Assembly (NCBI RefSeq): GCF_039542035.1
Contig: NZ_BAABHJ010000002.1
Span: 657,246-721,245, forward strand
Direction: 5' to 3'
Length of the DNA: 64,000 bases
DNA from: Actinoallomurus liliacearum
GTDB taxonomy: Bacteria; Actinomycetota; Actinomycetes; Streptosporangiales; Streptosporangiaceae
Part shown: positions 58,319 to 64,000 of the stretch, piece after piece
Layout of the letters: each line of letters starts with the position of its first letter
How positions within the stretch are numbered: the first letter of the stretch is position 1
Notes under the pieces: generated by a model
What the model saw: only the letters and a program-made list of their open reading frames with translations
What the model was told of the DNA's origin: nothing
The model's database searches: none
Program-made: the position numbers and the translations under genes

Positions 58319-59245
58319 ATGATGGCGGAGCGCAGCGGTCACAGCGCGAACTGCGAGAACGCTGAGAAGCCGCCGTGCGCTTGCCAGTGCGGGGGTGCCG
58401 AGCATGGTTGGCAAGGTGCGCTCGCCATCGCCGCCGCCCCGTCCGACCGCGACCTACTCAGGCTTGAGCGAGAGGCCGACCAGGCATGGAGCCAGGCCGA
58501 GCGACGTCGCACCGACCAGCGCAAGCCCGGGCCACAGACCTCGGCCGGGCGGCAGGCGGCGATCAAGACGTTCGTCGCCGAGGTGATCCGGTGGTTACGG
58601 CGCGATCCGAACCTGCGCGAGGCCACTAAGCAACTCGGCGAGCCGTTCCGCATCTCTCGCGACACCGACCCGGATGGACCACGTCGACGTCTCACCGCCG
58701 AGCAGGAGGAGCGGTTCGTCGAGGCGCACGTGATCCCGGGGCTACGCAAGGAGTTCGGCGACCAGCGCATCAAGGACTTCCAGAAAAAGGCCGGCACGGC
58801 GCACTTCTGGTGCGAATTGCTGGCACAGACCGCCCATACCCTTGACAAATTCCGGGGTCGATACAACCAGGCGAAGAGAGCGGTCACCGCAGTGCTGACC
58901 AGTGCTGGTGAGGGACGCCCGGACGGCTGGACTGCTCTCCTGGCGGAAAAAGACGTGATCGAACGGGCGGTGGAACTGGTATTCAAACACCTGCCGAGGG
59001 CCGCGACCGGGGGTATCGCCGTCCAGGACGCCTTCGGCTTGATCTGGCCTGCCCGTGTTCTGGCCGTGTTGATGTGCCGGGAACCCCGCCGTCACCCGGC
59101 CGTACGGGAGTATTGCGTGAAGCCGATCGTCCGGTACGGGGCGGCGGAGATCCGGGAGCGGGTCAAGGACCGGCTCCGCCAAGCTTTCCCGCTCGACTGG
59201 CCCGGGCCGGCCGTACCGGACGAAGACACGAGCGATTTGACCTGA
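58319..59245 (+). CDS. Accessory protein with N-terminal Cys/His cluster, unknown function
   Basis: Protein of 308 aa from ATG 58319 (GGGGG 3 nt upstream; a TTG 45 nt earlier is possible). Residues 11-30 contain CENAEKPPCACQCGGAEHGW, a C-C-C-C-H cluster of the CxCxCGGxxHG type that probably binds zinc. The remainder is helical and basic (IRWLRRDPNLREATKQLGEP, RLTAEQEERFVEAHVIPGLR, RVKDRLRQAFPLDWPGPA). Similar Cys-rich openings occur in proteins of mobile regions in actinobacteria, with no assigned function that I can name. It precedes the DpnII/MboI-like nuclease gene, separated by a 340-bp gap containing a repeat. Confidence 0.7.
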   Translation: MMAERSGHSANCENAEKPPCACQCGGAEHGWQGALAIAAAPSDRDLLRLEREADQAWSQAERRRTDQRKPGPQTSAGRQAAIKTFVAEVIRWLRRDPNLREATKQLGEPFRISRDTDPDGPRRRLTAEQEERFVEAHVIPGLRKEFGDQRIKDFQKKAGTAHFWCELLAQTAHTLDKFRGRYNQAKRAVTAVLTSAGEGRPDGWTALLAEKDVIERAVELVFKHLPRAATGGIAVQDAFGLIWPARVLAVLMCREPRRHPAVREYCVKPIVRYGAAEIRERVKDRLRQAFPLDWPGPAVPDEDTSDLT

Positions 59246-59285
59246 CGACAGCGCGAGACCGGACCGGCAGATCACGGGCATATCT

Positions 59286-59402
59286 GTCCGGAGTGCTCGC
59301 TCGCGCGAACGCTGAGAAGGCGTGACAGACAGTCTCGCGCGGGTGAGTGCTCCGGTCCGCGGGGCCGAAGGCGCGAGCCTCCCGCTTCGGGACTCGCTCA
59401 GC
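59286..59402. repeat. ~117-bp direct repeat, copy 1
   Basis: Matches 60636-60753 closely: GGAGTGCTCGC, CGCGCGAAC, GTGACAGAC and the CGCGCGGGTGAGTGCTCCGG block are shared. Each copy also has internal dyad symmetry: GTCCGGAGTGCTCGC at the left end is an imperfect inverse of GGGTGAGTGCTCCGG 50 bp later. The copies flank the nuclease gene. The rest of 59246-59585 contains no gene. Confidence 0.75.
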
Positions 59403-59573
59403 CTCTTCGCCAGCTCCCTCGATACCTCTTCGTCCCGAACTACCGGCGTGCTCACGGTCAGCGCTGGCTCGCCATGCTCGGACGTGTAGTGCTTTGTGAT
59501 CACGGCAGGTGCCGTACGGCAGTGTTGCTGTACTTCCGTGCTTCAGAGCGGATCCATACCCTCCTTATGCGGA

Positions 59574-59579
59574 TATAGT
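59574..59579 (+). promoter_or_regulatory. -10 element of a probable leaderless promoter
   Basis: TATAGT lies 6 nt upstream of the nuclease ATG with no SD between. In actinobacteria this spacing places the transcription start at or next to the A of the ATG. No clear -35 element was found 17-18 bp further upstream. Confidence 0.45.
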
Positions 59580-59585
59580 CCGTTC

Positions 59586-60440
59586 ATGGCAAACACCCAA
59601 CTTGATCAACTCCTGGAAGAAATCAAAGACATCGAATCGCGGGCTTCGCGGATTCAAGGAGAACAGCGCCTGGAGCTCAGCGATGCCGAAATTGATAGTC
59701 TAATATCCGACTACCAGTCTTGGTATGCCAGGGCACTCGACGTATTGCCCGCCGAGTTCGAGGAGCGTTTTCGCGGCGAATACGAAGGAGGCTTCTTCAG
59801 CCCCAAAATCAAAAGCTTCCTCCAAGCCCCAGGTGATATCAATCCGCTATTCAACGGCCATGACATGAACCCTCTCGTACAGTATTGGTCCAAACCATTC
59901 AGTACAACGTTTCGTGGTCCACTGCTGAATCAGCGCCAGATCCTGCTGGAAGGCAAGCAGAAGATACAGGGTCCAAGAAGCCAAAGCGCAGATCTCCTTA
60001 TAATCGAGAGGATCTGCCGCAACTTTTCGGAGTTCCTCGCCCCTCTCACCGAGCGAAGCCGGGGACGCACGCCGCTCCCGATGGAGGATGAATATGACGT
60101 GCAGGATGTGCTTCAAGGGCTGCTTCGCATCTTTTTCGACGACGTTAGGCCAGAAGACTATGTACCAGAGCAGGCCGGCTCAAGATCGCGCGTCGACTTC
60201 CTGCTAAAACTAGAAAAAATCGTCGTGGAAGCCAAGATGGCAAGAGTCGGTCTCGGATACAAAGAAGTAGCCGAGCAACTCATTGTGGATATCGAACGAT
60301 ATAAAGCCCATCCAGATTGCGGCGCTCTGGTCGCCCTTGTTTACGACCCTGACAGGAGGATTCGGAACAGGCGCGCACTCGAGCATGACCTAAGCAGGAA
60401 GCATGATGGGCTGCCTGTTTATGTATATGTCGTCCAGTAG
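59586..60440 (+). CDS. DpnII/MboI-like PD-(D/E)XK nuclease-fold protein
   Basis: Protein of 284 aa from ATG 59586. The N-terminal half is helical with a coiled start (QLDQLLEEIKDIESRASRIQ). The C-terminal half carries VLQGLLRIFFDDVRPEDYVP, SRSRVDFLLKLEKIVVEAKM (Asp then ExK, the PD-(D/E)XK core), VAEQLIVDIERYKAHPDCGA and LVALVYDPDRRIRN, the pattern of REase_DpnII-MboI proteins. No methyltransferase gene is nearby, so it is not a standard restriction-modification pair. Base composition is visibly lower in GC than the rest of the window and codon use differs, indicating recent transfer. TATAGT ends 6 nt before the ATG, suggesting a leaderless mRNA. Confidence 0.8.
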   Translation: MANTQLDQLLEEIKDIESRASRIQGEQRLELSDAEIDSLISDYQSWYARALDVLPAEFEERFRGEYEGGFFSPKIKSFLQAPGDINPLFNGHDMNPLVQYWSKPFSTTFRGPLLNQRQILLEGKQKIQGPRSQSADLLIIERICRNFSEFLAPLTERSRGRTPLPMEDEYDVQDVLQGLLRIFFDDVRPEDYVPEQAGSRSRVDFLLKLEKIVVEAKMARVGLGYKEVAEQLIVDIERYKAHPDCGALVALVYDPDRRIRNRRALEHDLSRKHDGLPVYVYVVQ

Positions 60441-60635
60441 CCTATGCGCCTGCTATCTAGCTCGGGCAGGCAGAGCGACTCATTACGAGTCATGCTAAGT
60501 ACGTCCACAGATGTCCAGATCCGATCGTTGACCAGCCTTTCAGGCTCCACAATGTCCAGACCTGTCCCAGGTCGTCCAGGGTGGTTGTTAGCGCGGACGT
60601 TAGCAAGCTCCGGCCTAACGCGGCTGGGCGCGCCG

Positions 60636-60753
60636 GTCCGGAGTGCTCGCACGCGCGAACGGTGAGACGGTGTGACAGACGGCTTCGCGCGGGTGAGTGC
60701 TCCGGCTCGCGGGGGGCTGGGGGTCGCGAGACCTCCGCTTCGGGCTCGCTCGG
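60636..60753. repeat. ~117-bp direct repeat, copy 2
   Basis: Second copy of the repeat at 59286-59402, in the same orientation, beginning GTCCGGAGTGCTCGC and ending near CTTCGGGCTCGCTCGG. It lies 196 bp after the nuclease stop. The gap 60441-60882 otherwise contains no convincing gene; a 74-codon plus-strand frame at 60672-60896 overlaps the repeat and is unlikely to be real. Confidence 0.75.
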
Positions 60754-60882
60754 CCGTCCTGCTCCAACGTGGCACGGCGTTCAGAGGCAGTGCCATCCCG
60801 CATCCCGTACTGGGCGCCGTGATCATCCGCGAGACCACGACCTGCGGCGCCCACGCCTGGGGCATATGTCTTTGCGCTAGTG

Positions 60883-62172
60883 CTACTTCGCTATGAGGGC
60901 TCGAAGAGCAAATACGAGCAAAAGCACGAGCACGATGATGACGACCACCGCAATGACGCCGACCGCCGCCGCATCACCGTCAACCGGCGCACCGCGCATG
61001 GCGTCCTGCACGAGGATGAGTCCGTCAGCGCCAGTGCCTTGAACTTTGGCCAGGTCGACACCGTGTTCGGTCGCGAACTCGCGGGCTGCGGCAGTCGCGT
61101 AGGCTCCATGCCGTTTCCTGGCGGCGGTGATGACGTCCTGCTCGCGGATGCGGCCGTTGGCGCCAGTGCCCTTGATGGAGTTCAGGTCCACGCCTTGTTC
61201 GGCCGCGATCTTGCGGACGTGGGGGGTTACGCAACCGTCCTGCTTCGGCTTGACGCTGGCGGAGTGAGCGTCCCGATCGGTCAGAGGATCGCTCTCGACG
61301 AGAGTCTTGCCGGACGGACCCCGACGGTGCGCGGACTCCTGCTGTTCTGATGATCGCGAGTTGACAAGCGGAGTGAGAAGGTCGCGGGCTTCTTCGGCGG
61401 TGAGCCGTTCGGCTGGAGTCTTGCGGAGGAGGCCGCTCAGCACAGGGGCGAGAGGGCCGGCTTTGGCGGGCGGAACGGGATCTTGGGTGGCGATGGCCGC
61501 GAAGATCGCTCCGTTCGTCGGACCGGTGAACGGCGGGTGGCCTTCGACGGCGTCGTACAGGGTTGCGCCCAAGGACCACAGGTCGGACTCGGGGACCGGT
61601 CGGCCGTGTACCTGCTCGGGTGACATGTAGGCGGGCGTGCCCAGGATCGAGCCGGTGTGGGTGAGGGTGGCATCGCCCTCCAGCGCGGCGATACCGAAAT
61701 CGGTCAGCACGACCCGATCCCCTTCGAACAGCACGTTGGCGGGTTTGATGTCACGGTGGACGATCCCGTGGGCATGGGCGACCGACACCGCCTCCAGCAA
61801 CCGCAGACCGATGGCGGCCACACGGCGCACCGGCAACCGGCCGTGTCGCTTCAATTCATCGGCCAAGGATGTGCCGTGGATGAGTTCCATCACGATCCAT
61901 GGCCGGCCGTCCTCACCTACTACCCGGTCGTACACGGTCACGATCCCCGGGTGCTTCAACCGCGCGGCGGCGCGCGCTTCACGCCCCATCCGGGCGTACC
62001 AGCGGGGATGCTCCTGTTCGCCGATCCACTCGGGGAGCCGCAGTTCTTTGACGGCGACCTCACGATCCAAACCGGTGTCGAACGCTCGCCAGACCACCCC
62101 CATCCCGCCCTGTCCGATCTTTTCCACGAGCTGGTACCGACCCGCCAGCAACTCCCCGTTCAATCCACCCAT
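60883..62172 (-). CDS. Membrane-anchored Ser/Thr protein kinase with two E3-binding-like domains
   Basis: Protein of 429 aa from ATG 62170-62172 (no SD; later starts possible). A complete Hanks-type kinase spans about 10-270: IGQGGMGVVWRAFD (G-loop), DREVAVKEL (Lys), HRDIKPANVLFEGD (catalytic Asp), LTDFGIAALE, GTPAYMSPEQ. After a linker come two repeats, VTPHVRKIAAEQGVDLNSIK plus GTGANGRIREQDVITAA, and AREFATEHGVDLAKVQGTGA plus DGLILVQDAM. They resemble the peripheral subunit-binding (E3-binding) domain of E2 acyltransferases. A C-terminal helix (AVGVIAVVVIIVLVLLLVFA) anchors it. PASTA or other usual sensor domains are absent. Kinase activity is expected; the binding partners of the repeats are unknown. 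Confidence 0.9.
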   Translation of the reverse strand: MGGLNGELLAGRYQLVEKIGQGGMGVVWRAFDTGLDREVAVKELRLPEWIGEQEHPRWYARMGREARAAARLKHPGIVTVYDRVVGEDGRPWIVMELIHGTSLADELKRHGRLPVRRVAAIGLRLLEAVSVAHAHGIVHRDIKPANVLFEGDRVVLTDFGIAALEGDATLTHTGSILGTPAYMSPEQVHGRPVPESDLWSLGATLYDAVEGHPPFTGPTNGAIFAAIATQDPVPPAKAGPLAPVLSGLLRKTPAERLTAEEARDLLTPLVNSRSSEQQESAHRRGPSGKTLVESDPLTDRDAHSASVKPKQDGCVTPHVRKIAAEQGVDLNSIKGTGANGRIREQDVITAARKRHGAYATAAAREFATEHGVDLAKVQGTGADGLILVQDAMRGAPVDGDAAAVGVIAVVVIIVLVLLLVFALRALIAK

Positions 62173-62232
62173 AGGCCGAACATAACGTTGCTGTTGAGCA
62201 CAGACGAGCGCATCCCAACAACGAATACACAC

Positions 62233-62692
62233 GAATGTCTGTAAGAAGTCGGGCCCTCAGATGGCGAACTTGACCGATGCCTGTCCTTGAGCTCACCGTG
62301 TGCAACGTTGGGCGGCTGGGCCTGTCGACCGCGTAGCGGCTTAACGCATCGGTACTGGATCTTGCGCGGCGCGGGAGAGCGACGGATCCGTTGGTGGCCG
62401 CTCCTACGGATTCAGCGGTGTTCCGTGTCGGGTAGGGCGGCCGTCCGGTTCGGGCCGGGACCGGCCCGCACAGGCCGCACGCCCGGCCCGAGGGCCGGTC
62501 GGCCGCCGGCGGCCCGCGTAGCGGGGCGCGCCTTGAAGACGTAGAGAAAGTCCTCACCCGGTTGTAGATCTGCTGGTGTCCTTCCTCGGTTGATACTTGA
62601 CACTCCGGCCTCGGTTGATGCTTTACGCCCTGTCGGCTGGCTTGGCTTTCGCGTGGTTCGTCGCGATCGCGTGGGAGGCCGGGTTGGCGCTG
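62233..62692. other. Intergenic stretch without recognised gene
   Basis: 460 bp of very GC-rich DNA between the kinase start region and the IS remnant. Several short frames exist in both directions but none has an SD or recognised domain. A G/C palindrome block (62480-62530) and a TTGACACTCC segment near 62590 may be outer ends of the truncated insertion sequence. No kinase promoter was recognised with confidence. Confidence 0.4.
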
Positions 62693-63111
62693 GTGGAGCT
62701 GAGCGTCGTGGAGCAGCGGTATCGCGCTGTGCTGGAAGTAGAGGCCGGATGCCCGGTCATTGAGGTCGCTGAACGCTATGGGGTCTCCCGTCAGACCCTG
62801 CATGCGTGGATGCGCCGGTATCGAGAAGGCGGCCTGAGCGGGCTGGCGGACCGGTCGCATCGGCCGGCCAGTTGCCCGCATCAGACCGCGGCGGAGGTGG
62901 AAGCGCTGGTGTGTGAGCTGCGGCGAGCTCATCCCCGGTGGGGTCCGGCCCGTCTCGCGCACGAACTGCAGCGCCAAGGTGTTGCCCCGGTTCCGTCGCA
63001 GGCGACGTTGTCACGGATCCTGGCCCGCAACAGCCTCATCGCCCCCGGTGGGCGGCGCCGACCCCGCGCCTCGTATCAGCGCTGGGAACGCGATGAGCCG
63101 ATGCAGCTGTG
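62693..63111 (+). pseudogene. IS481-family transposase remnant (N-terminal part only)
   Basis: From GTG 62693 the frame encodes VELSVVEQRYRAVLEVEAGC, AERYGVSRQTLHAWMRRYRE (HTH), GLADRSHRPASCPHQTAAEV and RRAHPRWGPARLAHELQRQG, the usual N-terminal region of IS481 transposases. It continues to YQRWERDEPMQLWQ, just before the DDE catalytic core. There the homology stops at 63111 and sequence of another IS begins, so the catalytic domain is missing and the gene is inactive. The open frame continues to 63193 through foreign sequence. Confidence 0.8.
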
Positions 63112-63134
63112 GCAACCCCACACGCGTGGACGTG

Positions 63135-63314
63135 ACCCGGGACATCCCGCCAGGGCGCCCCGACGCGGACCCGCCAGCGGATCCCGTCGATGAGCTGGCG
63201 TTTCGTCCACTTCGACGGCCGGCCTGGCCGGGCGGGCACGGGCAGCAGGGGTTCCAGCCGCGCCCATTGCACATCGGTCAGGTCGAACCGCCTCGTCACC
63301 GCTAGGGTGGCCAC
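63135..63314 (-). pseudogene. IS5-family transposase remnant (N-terminal part only)
   Basis: Minus-strand frame from GTG 63312-63314 encodes TRRFDLTDVQWARLEPLLPV, PARPGRPSKWTKRQLIDGIR and WRVRVGAPWRDVPG, the DUF4096 N-terminal region of IS5 transposases. The normal continuation after PWRDVP is lost at about 63135; the rest runs into the IS481 fragment. Head-to-head contact of two truncated IS 5' regions points to recombination or deletion between elements. Confidence 0.8.
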
Positions 63315-63413
63315 GAGGCCTCCGGTGTTCAGTTCTTCTTGGTCGATGAACCCAACTACTGGAGGCCTCGCTACTTATCGATCACGACACGCCGTCATCC
63401 CGGACACAAGCCG

Positions 63414-63430
63414 CACTTCGAGACAGGCCC
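63414..63430. mobile_element. Terminal inverted repeat of the IS5-type remnant
   Basis: Reading on the minus strand the end begins GGGCCTGTCTCGAAGTG, the form of end seen in IS5/IS427-group elements. It lies 100 bp before the remnant transposase start. The following bases TAG would be the target side (TNA-type duplications are known for this group). The opposite end is missing. Confidence 0.55.
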
Positions 63431-63456
63431 TAGTGACCCTGCCACCGTCTCGGTGA

Positions 63457-63493
63457 GGGGAAGCACCCGTGATGAGGGAAACGGCGCTTCCCC
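63457..63493. terminator. Inverted repeat GGGGAAGC/GCTTCCCC
   Basis: Perfect 8-bp arms separated by 21 nt between the IS end and the truncated kinase-start copy. It could be a terminator of a lost neighbouring gene or a mobile-element end. No coding sequence touches it. Confidence 0.4.
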
Positions 63494-63511
63494 ATTCTCT
63501 TGGAGGCACCG

Positions 63512-63563
63512 GAGCCCGTACCGAGAGAGCACCTGTCCGCCATCCGGTCTCTGCTCAGCGGGT
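63512..63563 (-). pseudogene. Truncated second copy of histidine kinase start and leader
   Basis: On the minus strand GTG (63530-63532) begins a frame reading V-L-S-R-Y-G-L-R, identical in seven of eight residues to the start of the histidine kinase (V-F-S-R-Y-G-L-R). Similarity ends after that codon at about 63509, toward the IS remnants. The leader upstream of the GTG also matches the kinase leader. It is the counterpart of direct repeat A and shows that a kinase gene was duplicated or interrupted here. Confidence 0.7.
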
Positions 63564-63733
63564 GACGGCCGCGCGCAGGGTGGCCGACCGGGGGCGATCG
63601 CTGAGCTCTAAGCCATGATCACTGGTAGATGGCGCTTCTAGAGGCCAGCGAATGCCAGGGATCATGAAAACCCGCCAGCGGACTACAACCACCATTGCCA
63701 CCAAGGCATCAGGCGTCGCCGACGTGGCCCAAG

Positions 63734-63772
63734 ACGAAGAGGGCGTCTCCCCTGGGGAGACGCCCTCTTCGT
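63734..63772. terminator. Very strong 19-bp perfect hairpin
   Basis: ACGAAGAGGGCGTCTCCCC and its exact reverse complement are separated by one base (63753). The stem is far longer than needed and lies directly after the tRNA-3'-end-like sequence on the minus strand, typical of terminators behind stable RNA genes. Region 63564-64000 otherwise contains no protein gene. Confidence 0.75.
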
Positions 63773-63777
63773 AGACG

Positions 63778-63802
63778 AGTCGCCTGTCGGAATCGAACCG
63801 AC
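63778..63802 (-). other. tRNA 3'-end-like sequence (T arm and acceptor), possible remnant or attachment site
   Basis: On the minus strand GTCGG-TTCGATT-CCGAC forms a perfect T-arm, followed by AGGCGACT as a possible acceptor strand. The sequence upstream (63803-63860) only partly pairs (TCGCC with GGCGA) and does not fold into regular D and anticodon arms, so an intact tRNA is not supported. tRNA 3' ends are common integration sites for actinobacterial elements. Confidence 0.35.
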
Positions 63803-64000
63803 CCGCCACCGGATGCCCTACCCCATCGATGCGAACTACTGGCGATCACGTCCTCGCCGGCTGACCCTCGTCGGACGTGCGTTGCCGTACGGCTCGGACA
63901 GGTGCTGTACGGCGGAGTCGCCGCCACAGGCTGAGTCTCTGTCAACGGCGCTCCAATGTGAGACCAGGGTCGGCGGCTGAAAATGGACCCGTTTGTTGAT

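Noticed and set aside
60672..60896. Plus-strand frame of 74 codons ending in a Cys-rich segment
   Set aside because: It starts inside the ~117-bp repeat, has no SD and overlaps the 3' end of the kinase gene on the other strand.
62287..62544. Plus-strand frame of 85 codons upstream of the IS remnant
   Set aside because: Composition is typical of non-coding high-GC DNA, with no start signal or domain.
63778..63865. Intact tRNA gene on the minus strand
   Set aside because: Only the T-arm is convincing. The acceptor pairs over five positions only and no normal D or anticodon arm can be formed at the required spacing.
63940..64000. Possible insertion-sequence end at the right window edge (CTGAAAATGGACCCG)
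   Set aside because: Reminiscent of actinobacterial IS termini, but only about 30 bases are visible, so no element can be supported.

Overview
The window reads as chromosomal DNA of a high-GC filamentous actinobacterium. Start codons are often GTG or TTG, Shine-Dalgarno (SD) sites are GGAGG-like, and ATGA/GTGA stop-start overlaps are common. The gene content (a conservon, a DUF574-type methyltransferase, a PucR-type regulator, many secreted glycoside hydrolases, P450-ferredoxin pairs) fits Streptomyces relatives or Streptosporangiales/Thermomonosporaceae. The genus is inference; no rRNA or other taxonomic marker is present.

Region 1 (1-10171) is a sugar uptake and oxidation locus. One minus-strand operon encodes an ABC importer (lipoprotein plus two permeases), an extended SDR, a ThuA-like protein, two Gfo/Idh/MocA oxidoreductases and the start of a TIM-barrel sugar isomerase. 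A GntR-LacI hybrid repressor is transcribed divergently together with a mannonate dehydratase-like enolase-superfamily enzyme. Two near-identical palindromes lie between the divergent transcripts.

Region 2 (10196-23310) is a secreted glycan-degradation locus: GH3, GH92 alpha-mannosidase, GH71/99-like and SGNH hydrolase genes on the minus strand, bracketed by two paralogous ROK repressors. The SGNH and GH71/99-like enzymes, although unrelated, end in the same three-repeat fascin-like beta-trefoil.

Region 3 (23775-32594) holds a conservon (sensor kinase, roadblock, DUF742, Ras-like GTPase) followed by a GAF protein, then DUF4331, PucR, methyltransferase and enoyl-CoA hydratase genes. Region 4 (32722-41283) holds a GH27 alpha-galactosidase with two NPCBM modules, a small secreted protein, a P450-ferredoxin-P450 operon facing a TetR gene across two tandem operators, and a beta-helix glycanase.

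Region 5 (41555-51433) carries a MerR gene, a four-gene membrane/lipoprotein system of unknown function, a dialkylglycine decarboxylase-like enzyme with divergent LysR gene, a TetR regulator that shares an identical operator with an SDR-alpha/beta hydrolase fusion gene, and a cold-shock-domain protein. Region 6 (51705-57781) has a CMD-family protein, a lipoprotein-MacA-MacB-type exporter operon and a convergent LuxR/NarL-type two-component system.

Region 7 (about 57800-63570) looks like an accessory insertion. It holds a Cys-rich protein of unknown function, a lower-GC PD-(D/E)XK nuclease related to DpnII/MboI enzymes flanked by two copies of a ~117-bp repeat, a Ser/Thr kinase with two E3-binding-like domains and a C-terminal membrane anchor, and two fused IS remnants. 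It is bounded by a second, truncated copy of the start of the neighbouring histidine kinase gene. The last 430 bases hold no gene, only a strong hairpin and a tRNA-3'-end-like sequence.
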